A DNA stretch of 64,000 bases from Psychromicrobium lacuslunae (GCF_000950575.1 NZ_CP011005.1:2108001-2172000); one strand, 5' to 3'; shown: positions 17,223-26,459, numbered from the stretch's first letter. A program made the numbers and translations. Notes: generated by a model from the letters alone, not told the origin.

Positions 17223-17603
17223 TTACTTGAGGGTAACGGTAGCGCCAGCTTCTTCGAGCTGAGCCTTGGCCTTCTCGGCGGCTTCCTTGTTGGCACCTTC
17301 GAGGATCGGCTTCGGTGCACCGTCGACCAGGTCCTTGGCTTCCTTCAGGCCCAAGGAGGTCAGCGCGCGCACCTCCTTGATAACAGCAATCTTCTTGTCG
17401 CCAGCCGACTCGAGGATAACGTCGAAGGAATCCTTCTCTTCCTCAGCAGCAGCGTCGCCGCCACCGGCGGCGGGGCCGGCAACTGCAACAGCAGCAGCGG
17501 TGACCTCGAAGGTCTCCTCGAACTGCTTAACGAACTCGGAGAGTTCGATGATGGTCAATTCCTTGAAAGCTTCAATGAGCTCGTCGTTGGTGAGCTTAGC
17601 CAT
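17223..17603 (-). CDS. rplL: Ribosomal protein L7/L12
   Basis: The 126-residue stalk protein that recruits translation factors to the ribosome. Features in order: N-terminal dimerisation helices ([20 protein letters not shown]), Ala/Gly-rich hinge (about 36-54), and the globular C-terminal domain with [26 protein letters not shown] precedes the ATG. It follows rplJ by 93 bp, the universal gene pair, and ends at the strong terminator at 17169-17203. Confidence 0.98.
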   Translation of the reverse strand: MAKLTNDELIEAFKELTIIELSEFVKQFEETFEVTAAAVAVAGPAAGGGDAAAEEEKDSFDVILESAGDKKIAVIKEVRALTSLGLKEAKDLVDGAPKPILEGANKEAAEKAKAQLEEAGATVTLK

Positions 17604-17696
17604 GAGTGGCGCTCCTTCTTTCTCAGTGGCCTGATGGCCGGGTCTTTGTGGGTCCGAGCAGCTTGGCAGAACCAGCGCTCGGGGGGGTGCTGTGGG

Positions 17697-18335
17697 CTAA
17701 GCCTCGGGAGTCTCGGCAGCAGCTTCAGCGGCGGGCGCTGCAGCGGCTTCCTCGGCAACAGCTTCAGCTTCAGCGGCCGGAGCCTCTTCGGCGGGAGCTG
17801 CTTCTTCGGCTGGAGCTGCGGCCTCGGCGGCCGGGGCAGCCGGAGCGCCCTGCTCTTCTTCCAGCTTCAAGCGCAGCGCATCGATGCTGCGGGCAGCAGC
17901 GGCGATCGGAGCCTTGAGGATACTGGCAACCTTGGTGAGCTGCAGTTCACGAGATTCGAGGGCTGCCAGAGCAGCGACCTCGGAGGCATTCAATGCCTTG
18001 CCCTCGAAGATGCCGGTCTTAATGACCAGTTCCTTGTTGGCCTTAGCAAAATCCGTCAGGCTCTTAGCTGCGGCGACGGCGTCGCCCTTGATGAACGCAA
18101 TGGCGGTCGGGCCGGCGAGCTGACCTTCGAAAGCGTCAACACCAGCTTCCTTCGCGGCAATAGCGGTCAGGGTGTTTTTGACGACCGAGAACTTAGTCTC
18201 GAGGCCAAGCGACACACGCAGCTCTTTGAGCTTCGCAACGGTGAGCCCACGGTATTCGGTTAGGACTGCAGCGGTAGATTCTTTGAAATCAGTGGTGATC
18301 TCATCTACTGCGGCCACCTTGTTTGGCGTTGCCAT
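17697..18335 (-). CDS. rplJ: Ribosomal protein L10
   Basis: The 212-residue anchor protein of the L7/L12 stalk. The N-terminal rRNA-binding domain is clear (TEYRGLTVAKLKELRVSLG, KNTLTAIAAKEAG). The last 40 residues form an unusually long Ala/Glu-rich tail, common in Actinobacteria. Upstream lies a leader with motifs of the actinobacterial L10 leader and a terminator-like hairpin, so expression is likely autoregulated by the L10-L12 complex. Confidence 0.98.
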   Translation of the reverse strand: MATPNKVAAVDEITTDFKESTAAVLTEYRGLTVAKLKELRVSLGLETKFSVVKNTLTAIAAKEAGVDAFEGQLAGPTAIAFIKGDAVAAAKSLTDFAKANKELVIKTGIFEGKALNASEVAALAALESRELQLTKVASILKAPIAAAARSIDALRLKLEEEQGAPAAPAAEAAAPAEEAAPAEEAPAAEAEAVAEEAAAAPAAEAAAETPEA

Positions 18336-18379
18336 AACCCTCCTTCCGGGAATTCAATGCCGGTGGTTTCTGGCCCATA

Positions 18380-18540
18380 AAAAATGCCCCGTGCAGATGC
18401 GCGGGGCTCAACTCGATCCAGCATCATGACGCACCGGAGAGTATCGCTTCGTTCACCTGCGCAGGCCGTCCTTTACAGAACTTTCGGGTCAGCGATCCAG
18501 GAAATTGCTGTGGACACGCATGACCGACCGGCGGTCTTTG
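18380..18540 (-). promoter_or_regulatory. rplJ mRNA leader (L10 leader) with attenuator
   Basis: Reading leftward, the region contains AAAGACCGCCGGTCG (near 18539-18525), GCCTGCGCAGGTGAACGAAGCG, and then a stem GCCCCG / CGGGGC followed by ATTTTTT about 45 bases before the rplJ ATG. The first two segments are those I associate with the L10-binding leader of actinobacterial rplJ-rplL operons; the last has the form of an intrinsic terminator. A -35/-10-like pair (TTGCCG, 17 bp, TATTCT) lies just upstream. Confidence 0.6.
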
Positions 18541-18618
18541 GTCCTTCAAGAATACGTCATAGCTACGCTAACGGCAAAACCACCCTAAGATCGCATCTTC
18601 GCAACCTACAGTGAGGGC

Positions 18619-19524
18619 ATGACTAACCAAGCAGCAATGAACGACGGTGTCGCCTTGACCGCAGTAGGCGCGGCGGCAGCTCGTGCGGTGGAGAGCAGCA
18701 GGGAAGCCGCACTGATCACTGACCCTTACGCTGCCGCCTTAGTTGCCGCCGCCGATGCCCCGGTGCCGTTCCCGGTGGTTTGGCCAGCAGCAGACGCTGA
18801 GTTGACGGAACAGCAGACCATGCTGCTGATGGGGGCAAATTACGTTGGGATTCGCAGCAAGTACTTCGACGACTTCCTGCTTGAAGCGGTCGACAATGGC
18901 ATCCGCCAGATAGTTATTTTGGCCAGCGGTTTGGATACTCGCGGCTATCGGCTGCCGGTCCCGGCTGAGTTACAACTCTTCGAAATCGACCAGCCGCAGG
19001 TACTCGACTTCAAGGCACGAACTCTGGATTCGCTTAACGCTCAATCCAACGGCAAAGTCATTCCGGTCGGCATTGACTTACGCGAAGACTGGCCAGCAGC
19101 ACTGCGGGCCGCCGGTTTTGACGCTGCCCAACCCACCGGATGGCTGATTGAAGGTTTGCTGGTTTACCTTTCCGGCCCGGAAGAGTCGGAATTGTTGAAC
19201 CGCGTCAATGGCCTCAGTGCCTCGCACAGCCTGGTGGCGTTGGAAGGGGCAGCTAGTCTGCCAGAACCTAGCGCAGAAGACTTAGAAAGGCTGCGCGAAG
19301 CCAGCAAGCAAAGCGGACTGCCGATGGCCGAGATTCTCAAAATCATGGGTGGCAGGCAACCCTTGGAGGACACTCTGCACGGCCTGGGGTGGACGGCACA
19401 GTCATCAACAGCGGAGCAGGTAGCTCTTAGTTACAACCGCCATCTCATCGATCCGCGCTTCGCTCCGGCCGGTCAGAGTCCGAGCGCGCCCGGAGCCACC
19501 CTGCTGAGTGCACAAAAGAACTGA
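18619..19524 (+). CDS. Class I SAM-dependent methyltransferase (LCMT / TIGR00027 type)
   Basis: A 301-residue protein with the signature of the actinobacterial methyltransferases related to leucine carboxyl methyltransferases: AVGAAAARAVESSREAALITDPYAA at the N-terminus, then ILASGLDTRGYRLP (SAM-binding glycine motif, about 96-109), the ELQLFEIDQPQVLDFK strand, and GWLIEGLLVYLSG. These enzymes O-methylate small acids or secondary metabolites; the substrate here is unknown. GAGGG precedes the ATG. It is transcribed away from rplJ and ends at a bidirectional hairpin. Confidence 0.9.
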   Translation: MTNQAAMNDGVALTAVGAAAARAVESSREAALITDPYAAALVAAADAPVPFPVVWPAADAELTEQQTMLLMGANYVGIRSKYFDDFLLEAVDNGIRQIVILASGLDTRGYRLPVPAELQLFEIDQPQVLDFKARTLDSLNAQSNGKVIPVGIDLREDWPAALRAAGFDAAQPTGWLIEGLLVYLSGPEESELLNRVNGLSASHSLVALEGAASLPEPSAEDLERLREASKQSGLPMAEILKIMGGRQPLEDTLHGLGWTAQSSTAEQVALSYNRHLIDPRFAPAGQSPSAPGATLLSAQKN

Positions 19525-19593
19525 GCCGACGACAACGCCTGGCCCATCCCGGCGGCGCTAGCGCCGCTGATCCCTGATTTCACCCTGCCGACC

Positions 19594-19630
19594 GAATGAG
19601 CCGACCGGTATCACTGCGGTCGGCTCATTC
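19594..19630. terminator. Bidirectional hairpin between convergent genes
   Basis: A perfect 14-bp stem GAATGAGCCGACCG / CGGTCGGCTCATTC with a 9-nt loop, placed between the methyltransferase stop and the stop of the convergent acetyltransferase. It can serve both transcripts. Confidence 0.75.
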
Positions 19631-19633
19631 CGG

Positions 19634-20716
19634 TCAGCCAATTACCTTTTGCCACTCTCCGGTGTACCCTGCAGGTTCAAAACCCAGCGCGATATTGACA
19701 GCCAGCATGTACTCGTTTTCGGCCGCATTCCAGGTGTAAATCCGCCGCACTTGGGGCATTTGCTCGGCTAAGCTGCGCAAGTTCGCCACCTTCACAAGCA
19801 GTCCCAATTTATGTCCGCGATGTTCACGGAGCACCAAAGTGTTGTCCTGAAACACCATGTCCTGACGATGGGCCAGACCGGTTATCACGGTGAAGCCAGC
19901 CAACTTGCCGCTCGGCAGGTGCTGGGCGGCGGCGACTAGTGTCGTCCTTCCGAGCGCTAGGGCAAGTTCCTCGCTCTGCCGCACCCGCGCACCGTCCCAC
20001 GGCTCCTCTTCAATCGCGAGCCCGGCCCGAGGCGCATCGGTGCTCATCCGCGATTGCAAATAAGCGTAATCCTCCAGCCATTCCTCGGGGCAATGGTTCC
20101 GCCAGTAAAGCACTCGATAGTCGGCACCGGCGACCCGCTCCGCGATGCCCTGCTGCTCCACCAAGAGCTGCGGATCAATCGGTAGTTCGCAGCGACTGAA
20201 CCGCTCGACCTGTTCGAGGAGGTAACCGGCCCGCTGGGCGAACCTGACTTCCCGGCTATCAGCTGGCAGTTCGCCCACTCCGGAGATTGGTTTGAGCCGC
20301 TCGGCCGCCAAGCTAGCTACCGGATGTGAGGTCTCAAAGGTAAGAGTCGTACGCCCCTCATCTGCGGCTAATTGTTCGGTGGCGGCCAGTAGTGCACTGC
20401 CGATGCCTTCCCCCTCGCGTTGGGTACCGACTGCCAAGCTATACCAAAGCAGGTGCTGGTTGTCCTCGACCGGCAAGATCAGATGACAGTGACCGACGAC
20501 TTGGTCGGCCTTTTTCGCGAGCAAATGGATATGCCGTTCATAGCGGTCCTGCTCGCTGGCAAGAATCTCTTCTGGGGTGTATGCCAGGTCGTCATTGCCC
20601 CAGCGACGCAATTCGGCCTGACGATGAATTTCTACTGCCGCCAGAAAATCGGCCGCCTCAGCGCTATCGAGATGCCGCGGAACACTGAGTTTTTCAATCT
20701 GAATCGAGTTGTTCAT
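19634..20716 (-). CDS. Tandem-domain GNAT acetyltransferase (paralogue 1)
   Basis: A 360-residue cytoplasmic protein with two GNAT folds, the first with VGTQREGEGIGSALLAATEQ (acetyl-CoA pyrophosphate loop near residue 105) and the second with LVLREHRGHKLGLLVKVANL near 300. The two-domain layout is like mycothiol synthase, but mshD itself is elsewhere in this window (38110-39138). The gene overlaps the 3' end of a close paralogue by 23 bp; both share the closing motif TWNAAEN...LGF.PAGY.GEWQK. The substrate is unknown; antibiotic or small-amine acetylation is possible. Confidence 0.85.
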   Translation of the reverse strand: MNNSIQIEKLSVPRHLDSAEAADFLAAVEIHRQAELRRWGNDDLAYTPEEILASEQDRYERHIHLLAKKADQVVGHCHLILPVEDNQHLLWYSLAVGTQREGEGIGSALLAATEQLAADEGRTTLTFETSHPVASLAAERLKPISGVGELPADSREVRFAQRAGYLLEQVERFSRCELPIDPQLLVEQQGIAERVAGADYRVLYWRNHCPEEWLEDYAYLQSRMSTDAPRAGLAIEEEPWDGARVRQSEELALALGRTTLVAAAQHLPSGKLAGFTVITGLAHRQDMVFQDNTLVLREHRGHKLGLLVKVANLRSLAEQMPQVRRIYTWNAAENEYMLAVNIALGFEPAGYTGEWQKVIG

Positions 20717-21818
20717 TTGCTGGACCTTTTCTTAAGTCTTTTTGCCATTCGCCGTCGTAGCCTGCGGGCGCGAAACCGAGCTCGATATTAATCGCGAGCA
20801 TATGGTCGTTCTCCGCAGCATTCCAGGTGATGGCCTTTTCAAGTTGTGGAAGTTCTTCCTGAATACGCCGCACATTCGCCGCCTTGACCAACATCCCGAG
20901 GCGTTTCCCGCGATGCTCCCTGATCACCAAAGTGTCTTCTTGGCTGATCAGCTGTGGCTTCTTCTGGTTGTAATCAAAATAGGTGTAAGCGGCAATCTGG
21001 CCACTGGGAACATGCACCGCTGCGCAGACATCTATCCGATGACCCGCTTCGATGAAGCGCTGCTCCATATCTCGCAAGCGCTTGATATCCCAGGTCTCCG
21101 CTTCGACCGCGAGCCCCGCACTGGGGATATCGGTACTCATCCGGCTATTAGCTACCGCGAAGCTCTCCGCTAGCCGCTCCGGGCAGCGATCTTGCCAAAA
21201 CTCCAGCCGATAATCGGTACCAGCTTTGGCCTCCGCCGCCCGCAATAGTTCTTCCAGGTGTGCTCCCTCGATCGGAAGTCGCAGCTCACTGAACCGTTCC
21301 ACCTGCTCGAGCTGATAACCATGACGGAGCGAAAAGCGCACCCCGGCATCGAACTGCGGGATCGCTCCGGTGCCCGATTTCGGTTCGAGCACCGCAATAG
21401 TGGCCGGATCGAAATCTGCCGGATGCTCGGTGCTCGACATCAGCACGCTACGCCCCTGAGCCGCCGCGTACTTCTCCACTGTTTCGAGCATTAGCTGTCC
21501 ATAGCCTCGCTTCCGATGCTCGGCGGCAACACAAACGCTCATGAAACCGGTATGCAGGTTGTCGTGTAAGGGCAGCGATATCCAGCTCAGCGCCACGATT
21601 TTACCGCCGAGTTTGCCCAGGAAAACCTCAAGTCTGGAGTAGTCATTCTGCCGCCAGGACACTAAGCGGGTTTCCGGGTCGGAGATCCGATCCCGATTTC
21701 CCCAGGTTTCCAACCTGATCTGGTCCAAAAGCAAACCGGCTTCCAGGAAGTCAGCGGCATCGGAATCGGTGAGATTATTCGGAAGTTGCAGCGAACTGAT
21801 TTCCAGTTGCTCGGTCAT
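20694..21818 (-). CDS. Tandem-domain GNAT acetyltransferase (paralogue 2)
   Basis: A 374-residue two-domain GNAT protein, clearly homologous along its length to the next gene: VAAEHRKRGYGQLMLETVEK in the first domain and LVIREHRGKRLGMLVKAANV in the second. AGGAGATG precedes the ATG. The 23-bp overlap with the downstream copy indicates co-translation, and the pair looks like an old tandem duplication that has diverged considerably. The substrate is not known. Confidence 0.85.
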   Translation of the reverse strand: MTEQLEISSLQLPNNLTDSDAADFLEAGLLLDQIRLETWGNRDRISDPETRLVSWRQNDYSRLEVFLGKLGGKIVALSWISLPLHDNLHTGFMSVCVAAEHRKRGYGQLMLETVEKYAAAQGRSVLMSSTEHPADFDPATIAVLEPKSGTGAIPQFDAGVRFSLRHGYQLEQVERFSELRLPIEGAHLEELLRAAEAKAGTDYRLEFWQDRCPERLAESFAVANSRMSTDIPSAGLAVEAETWDIKRLRDMEQRFIEAGHRIDVCAAVHVPSGQIAAYTYFDYNQKKPQLISQEDTLVIREHRGKRLGMLVKAANVRRIQEELPQLEKAITWNAAENDHMLAINIELGFAPAGYDGEWQKDLRKGPANEQLDSD

Positions 21819-21853
21819 GCTTCATCTCCTCAAAATGGATGGTGGCCAGAGCT

Positions 21854-22384
21854 TCAATGCCCGGGAGCCACGAAAAGTACCATGTCAAAAGGTTCATCGG
21901 TCCAGCTGGGCTTTGTCCTGCCAATTTCCCGCCAGCCGAGTCCCTGGTAAAGCTTCATAGCAGGCTGAGCCACCGAGACTGTGTCCAGCACACCGATCTG
22001 CCCGGCCGCCGCGAGGTGTGCCATCGCGGTCGCCATCAGTGCTCTGGCAATCCCGCCGCCTTGCGCCTGAGGATCCACGAAGAGCCTCTTGATCAGTGTG
22101 TGTGCTTCGGCAGATCTGCCGGTAGCGGCTGTCCAGAGCGGAATTGATTCTTGGTCCTCGGCAAGCGGCAGTGGCATCACCGCGATATGGCCAAGCACCA
22201 CGCCGTCGACCTCGGCTACCCAGGCGGCGTCATAACGATCGTCGAAAAGTGAGGCTTCAGCGTGAGAAACTAGCGAGCCATCCTCGGCAGCGAAGTATCC
22301 GCTGTGTCGTGCGCAGGAGGCAAGAGCCTTCAACAGCCCTTCCCGGTCGCCGAGCGTACGTGGCCGAACCGAGATTGTCGTCAT
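21854..22384 (-). CDS. GNAT N-acetyltransferase
   Basis: A single-domain GNAT protein of 176 residues. The acetyl-CoA-binding motif A is visible as LFVDPQAQGGGIARALMATAM (about 115-135), followed by GLGWREIG near the end. It lies 36 bp downstream of a different GNAT pair in reverse order of translation, within a run of acetyltransferase genes. The substrate cannot be predicted. Confidence 0.85.
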   Translation of the reverse strand: MTTISVRPRTLGDREGLLKALASCARHSGYFAAEDGSLVSHAEASLFDDRYDAAWVAEVDGVVLGHIAVMPLPLAEDQESIPLWTAATGRSAEAHTLIKRLFVDPQAQGGGIARALMATAMAHLAAAGQIGVLDTVSVAQPAMKLYQGLGWREIGRTKPSWTDEPFDMVLFVAPGH

Positions 22385-22437
22385 CTTCCCAGCCTATCGA
22401 AAACCAGCTACTTCGAAAGGCGGGGAATCTGTGCCGA

Positions 22438-23001
22438 TTAGCTGGATAGCACCTGGCGTACCGCCGAACGGATCCGCAACGACATCACGATGGTCCAAAT
22501 GCCGAAGACCAGCGCGAAAATACCGAAGATCCAGAGCACTGTGAGCAGACCAATGCCTGGCATTGCCAGCACAAAACCACCCCAAAGGATGCTAATGATG
22601 CCGGAAGCCAATACCCAGCCCCAGACTCCGCTCAGCTCCCGTTTCAGTGCAAATGCCTGGACGAGCTGTGCCGCGCCGAGCAGAATGGCCCAGAAGCCGA
22701 TAATGAAACCAATCGCCAGCGCGGTAGCAGTTGGCCAGGCCACCGCAAAGATACCGGCCAAGACCGAGATGGCGCCTTCAACCACGAGCCAACCCCAAAG
22801 ATGCTGCTCTTTGCGGGAGCCAATTGCCATCACCACCGCGGTGACGCCGTCGATGATCGCGTAAATACCGAAGATGAGGACAAAGGCTGCCAGCGTGCTC
22901 TGCGGAGAGAAGAGAGCAAAAAGTCCCAGCGCAACCGCAAAAATGCCGCGGATAAGGACTACCCACCACAGTTTCCGACTTGCTGAATAAAGTTGTTCCA
23001 T
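22438..23001 (-). CDS. HdeD-family (DUF308) membrane protein
   Basis: A 187-residue protein with six evenly spaced transmembrane helices and Trp/Gly-rich loops, as in HdeD/DUF308 proteins. The family repeat is visible as LGLFALFSPQSTLAAFVLIFG, then LAGIFAVAWPTATALAIGFI, then LWGGFVLAMPGIGLLTVLWI. E. coli HdeD is linked to acid tolerance; in Actinobacteria the role is not established. GAGGAGG precedes the ATG. Flanked by GNAT genes but no operon partner is evident. Confidence 0.85.
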   Translation of the reverse strand: MEQLYSASRKLWWVVLIRGIFAVALGLFALFSPQSTLAAFVLIFGIYAIIDGVTAVVMAIGSRKEQHLWGWLVVEGAISVLAGIFAVAWPTATALAIGFIIGFWAILLGAAQLVQAFALKRELSGVWGWVLASGIISILWGGFVLAMPGIGLLTVLWIFGIFALVFGIWTIVMSLRIRSAVRQVLSS

Positions 23002-23045
23002 CGTTTCCTCCTCTGAGCAGCACTAACTCAGCCTTCAGTATGCCA

Positions 23046-23591
23046 CTAAGTCTGCCGGGAATCCGCTAAAGCACGCTGCATCACATAGTCTCTTTCTAAC
23101 CTGTTACCGAAAAGAAATGACTTCTTCCCCACCTTAACGAAACCTTGCTTTTCGTAGAATCTGATCGCCCGTTCATTCACGCTGCTCACCCCGAGCCAGA
23201 TTCCCGCTGCCGAGGAATTCGCGGCTTCAGCCAAGGTCGCTTTCATCAGCCCGCCCGCAATGCCCGCGCCAAAATGCTCGGGGTGCACATAGCATTTGCT
23301 GAGTTCAACAATCGGGTGCAGAGTCAGCGCCGCTAGCACTTCGGCGTCCTCCGAGGGCTGAGCGATGGTCACACTGTAGCCGAGCAGCACACCCTGTTCT
23401 TCGGCCACCAAAACAGTGACCTGGGGTGATTCGAGATACCAAGTGAATTTCTCAGTATTGAGATAGCTGTCAATATGGTGCTGAATATTGGCCGGCTCAG
23501 AGCCAACCGGTGCCGAATGTGGGAAAGTCACGGCGGCTAGCTCAACCAAGGCGGCTAGATCAGCCAGTGTGGCGCGTCGGTAGTCAATCAT
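23046..23591 (-). CDS. GNAT N-acetyltransferase
   Basis: A 181-residue GNAT protein. Motif A reads CYVHPEHFGAGIAGGLMKATL at about 108-128, followed by SSVNERAIRFYEKQGFVKVGKK, the standard C-terminal half of the fold. The start begins MIDYRRATLADLAALVELAA, a usual GNAT opening. Substrate unknown. It is the fourth acetyltransferase gene within 4 kb. Confidence 0.88.
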   Translation of the reverse strand: MIDYRRATLADLAALVELAAVTFPHSAPVGSEPANIQHHIDSYLNTEKFTWYLESPQVTVLVAEEQGVLLGYSVTIAQPSEDAEVLAALTLHPIVELSKCYVHPEHFGAGIAGGLMKATLAEAANSSAAGIWLGVSSVNERAIRFYEKQGFVKVGKKSFLFGNRLERDYVMQRALADSRQT

Positions 23592-23689
23592 TTTCTGACT
23601 CTAGCGGATCCCACCAAGGAGCGTGCCACCAGCCCCTCGCCCCTCTACCCTCGCCCCCTACGCACCAGCACCGGCACCGTTAAACACCA

Positions 23690-23758
23690 GCACCGTTTTC
23701 CACCTCCAAAGCGGTGCGGAGAGACACCGGCACCATTTTGGCTCCGGAAACTGGTGCC
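23690..23758. repeat. Two neighbouring short inverted repeats with equal spacing
   Basis: GCACCG (23690-23695) pairs with CGGTGC (23712-23717), and GGCACCA (23729-23735) pairs with TGGTGCC (23752-23758); both have 16-nt spacers. CACCGGCACC-like direct repeats run through the same 235-bp gap upstream of the neighbouring acetyltransferase gene. The function is unknown; I see no gene in this gap. Confidence 0.5.
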
Positions 23759-23826
23759 AGTATTTAAGTGCCGCCATGTCAAACTCCGCGCTAATCAACC
23801 AGCCGGCACTGATCACGGCTTAAAAA

Positions 23827-23862
23827 CTGAGGGCCGGGAAGCCATTGCTTCCCGGCCCTCAG
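23827..23862 (-). terminator. Terminator of the rplK-rplA operon
   Basis: A perfect 16-bp stem (CTGAGGGCCGGGAAGC and complement) with a 4-nt loop, followed on the minus strand by TTTTTAA: a classic intrinsic terminator 15 bp after the rplA stop. Confidence 0.92.
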
Positions 23863-23877
23863 TGAGGTTTCGAGGAT

Positions 23878-24585
23878 TTACGCCTCGGTCAGTACCTTGG
23901 TGACGTTCGGGTCCACGGCGATGCCGGGGCCGAAGGTGGTGGTCACGGTAGCCTTCTGCAGGTAACGGCCCTTCGAGGTGGAGGGCTTCAAACGAAGCAC
24001 CTCTTCAAGCGCCGCTGCGTAGTTCTCCGCGAGCTGCTTGGCGTCGAACGACACCTTGCCAATGATGAAGTGCAGGTTCGAGTGCTTGTCGACGCGGAAG
24101 TCGATCTTGCCACCCTTGATTTCCTCAACGGCCTTCGCCACATCAACCGTCACGGTGCCGGTCTTCGGGTTCGGCATCAGGTTACGCGGGCCAAGAACCT
24201 TACCCAAGCGGCCAACCTTGCCCATCAGGTCAGGGGTTGCCACTGCGGCGTCGAAGTCGGTCCAGCCGCCGGAGATCTTTTCGATCAGGTCGTCCGAGCC
24301 AACGAAGTCGGCACCGGCCGCAATAGCGGCCTCGGCGCGGTCACCGGTTGCGAAAACCAGGACGCGGGCGGTCTTACCGGTGCCGTGCGGCAGGTTGACG
24401 GTGCCACGGACCATCTGGTCGGCCTTACGAGGGTCAACACCCAAGCGGAAGGCAACCTCAACGGTGGCGTCGAACTTCGACGGGTTAGTGTCCTTGGCCA
24501 GTTTGACCGCGTCGGCCGGGGCGTACTGCTTGCCCTCTTCGATCTTGGCTACTGCTGCCTCATATGCTTTGCTGCGCTTTGCCAT
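23878..24585 (-). CDS. rplA: Ribosomal protein L1
   Basis: The 235-residue L1 stalk protein, binding 23S rRNA and moving the E-site tRNA. Start at 24585 ([12 protein letters not shown]) has AGGAGAAAAAGCAGC upstream; the longer frame adds 27 non-homologous residues. Typical blocks: [35 protein letters not shown] near 125-143, and [19 protein letters not shown]. It follows rplK and precedes a strong terminator. Confidence 0.98.
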   Translation of the reverse strand: MAKRSKAYEAAVAKIEEGKQYAPADAVKLAKDTNPSKFDATVEVAFRLGVDPRKADQMVRGTVNLPHGTGKTARVLVFATGDRAEAAIAAGADFVGSDDLIEKISGGWTDFDAAVATPDLMGKVGRLGKVLGPRNLMPNPKTGTVTVDVAKAVEEIKGGKIDFRVDKHSNLHFIIGKVSFDAKQLAENYAAALEEVLRLKPSTSKGRYLQKATVTTTFGPGIAVDPNVTKVLTEA

Positions 24586-24687
24586 GCTGCTTTTTCTCCT
24601 TGTGCAGTTGTGGTCTGTCGGACCGCGCTGGGCCCTGCCACTGTCTTCCGTTGAGGAAGACTTCAATGATTGTGATGGCCGAAGGAA

Positions 24688-25119
24688 TTAACCTTCGACG
24701 GTGATACCCATCGAGCGGGCGGTACCGGCGATGATCTTGGCAGCTGCCTCGACATCGTTGGCGTTCAGATCAACCAGCTTCTGGGTAGCGATCTCGTTCA
24801 CCTGAGCCTTGGTCAACTTAGCAACCTTGACGGTGTGCGGGGTCGAGGAGCCCTTAGCAACGCCAGCAGCCTTCTTGATCAGCTCGGCAGCCGGCGGAGT
24901 CTTGGTGATGAAGGTGAATGAACGGTCTTCGTAAACCGTGATTTCCACCGGGATGACGTTTCCACGCTGGGATTCCGTCGCAGCGTTGTACGCCTTGCAG
25001 AATTCCATGATGTTGACACCGTGCTGACCAAGCGCCGGACCGATCGGCGGGGCCGGGTTAGCGGCGCCTGCCTGGATCTGCAACTTGATGAGGCCGGTGA
25101 CTTTCTTTTTGGGAGCCAC
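24688..25119 (-). CDS. rplK: Ribosomal protein L11
   Basis: The 143-residue GTPase-centre protein. The signature is clear: [20 protein letters not shown] at about 11-30, [15 protein letters not shown], and the C-terminal [14 protein letters not shown] rRNA-binding domain. Prolines of the N-terminal thiopeptide-binding region are intact. It is the first gene after nusG, with 153 bp between them, and its product with L1 forms part of the 50S stalk base. Confidence 0.98.
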
Positions 25120-25272
25120 TTCAGGTCCTTCTCTCGTACATGTTTCCTCAGCTGCAGGAGCGCATCTGAGGGGTAGTGCAACCAGCTGTCATGGCGAGAC
25201 AGCTGAATGACGTCATCCCTCGCCTAAAGCATGACGAGAGACGACAAAGTCTTTTGGAACCTATTAAGTGTA

Positions 25273-26043
25273 CTAGATCTTGGTGACTTGACCGAATGAC
25301 AGCGTCACCGGGGTCTCGCGCTCGAACAGCGAGACCAAAACGACCAAGGTCTGCGACTCCGGCTTGATCTCCGAGATAGTGGCCGGCAAGGTCTCGAACG
25401 GGCCTTCCTTGACGATCACGGACTCGCCAATTTCGAAGTCCACCGCAATAGGAGCCTGAGCCGCCTTGATGGCAGATCCCTTGGTGGCGCCCTCGGCTTG
25501 TTCTTCTTCAAAGACCGGAGCAAGCATGGAGAAAACCTCATCAAGCCGCAGCGGCACCGGGTTATGAGCATTGCCAACGAAGCCGGTAACGCCGGGAGTG
25601 TGCCGGACTACGCCCCAGGAGGCGTCGGTCAGATCCATTCGAACCAGTACATAACCGGGGATACGAACGCGGTTGACTACCTTGCGCTGCGCATTCTTGA
25701 TCTCGACGACTTCTTCCATCGGGACCTGGATTTCGAAGATATGCTCTTCCATGTTCAGCGACTGGGCACGGGTCTCCAGGTTCGCCTTCACCCGGTTTTC
25801 GTAACCGGCGTAGGAATGAATGACGTACCAATCGCCCTCTTGACGGCGCAGTTTCGACTTGAATTCCTCAACGGGATCCACGGCAGGTGCTTCTTCAGCC
25901 AACGCTACAGACTCTTCGGCTGCCGCTTCGTCCTGCTCAGCTTCGTCATTCTGGGCAGCGTCCTGCTCGGTGCTGAGTTCTTCCTCCGCCACAATCTCTT
26001 CCGGAGTGCTCTCTTCGGTAATCTCGAGCTCCTGCTCAGACAC
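25273..26043 (-). CDS. nusG: Transcription elongation/antitermination factor NusG
   Basis: A 256-residue NusG. A strongly acidic N-terminal extension (about residues 1-65, Glu/Ala-rich) precedes the NGN domain starting [20 protein letters not shown] and the C-terminal KOW domain ([20 protein letters not shown]). E. coli NusG is about 180 residues; the extra acidic tail is common in Actinobacteria. It binds RNA polymerase and Rho or ribosomal S10. The gene lies between secE and rplK as usual. Confidence 0.97.
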   Translation of the reverse strand: MSEQELEITEESTPEEIVAEEELSTEQDAAQNDEAEQDEAAAEESVALAEEAPAVDPVEEFKSKLRRQEGDWYVIHSYAGYENRVKANLETRAQSLNMEEHIFEIQVPMEEVVEIKNAQRKVVNRVRIPGYVLVRMDLTDASWGVVRHTPGVTGFVGNAHNPVPLRLDEVFSMLAPVFEEEQAEGATKGSAIKAAQAPIAVDFEIGESVIVKEGPFETLPATISEIKPESQTLVVLVSLFERETPVTLSFGQVTKI

Positions 26044-26119
26044 GGTGCTTCCTGCTTTCGTAGTTCATTGATCCAGCGGAGCCAACGTCATCACCATTGG
26101 CCCTCACATTGGACACCTT

Positions 26120-26416
26120 TTATTTATCGACGGGCCCGCCGCCGCCGAAGACCCAGCTGACTCCCGAGAAGAAGATGTAGTCAAGGGCGAAGGTAATGCC
26201 AATCATGATGATCACGAACACCAAGACGACGATGGTGTAATTGACCAGCTCTTTACGAGTAGGAGTAACGACCTTGCGCAACTCGCCAATGATCTGGCGG
26301 ACGAAAAGTGCAATCCGGCTGAAGAAGCCTGGCTTGCCGGACTTCGCACCCGCGGCACCCTTGCCAGACTTTTTGACCGGGCGGTCCGGGGAGCTGCTGG
26401 CAGTTGTATCAGTCAA
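26120..26416 (-). CDS. secE: Preprotein translocase subunit SecE
   Basis: A 98-residue single-span SecE. A Lys/Gly/Ser-rich cytoplasmic N-terminus is followed by the conserved amphipathic segment LFVRQIIGELRKVVTPTRKEL and one transmembrane helix (about 61-82). It stabilises SecY in the membrane channel. Position between tRNA-Trp and nusG is the standard bacterial arrangement. Confidence 0.96.
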   Translation of the reverse strand: MTDTTASSSPDRPVKKSGKGAAGAKSGKPGFFSRIALFVRQIIGELRKVVTPTRKELVNYTIVVLVFVIIMIGITFALDYIFFSGVSWVFGGGGPVDK

Positions 26417-26459
26417 CTCTGCTCTGCCTTACTCGTCGATGTTCGAAATGGATGATGCG

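Noticed and set aside
17142-18263. Long open frame (373 aa) on the plus strand
   Set aside because: It is antisense to rplL and rplJ; its Ser/Gly/Leu-rich reading is a by-product of the GC-rich codons of those genes and has no ribosome binding site.
23623-23823. 66-aa open frame in the gap before rplA
   Set aside because: Pro/Ala-rich frame made of CACC-type repeats without ribosome binding site; better viewed as repeat DNA.
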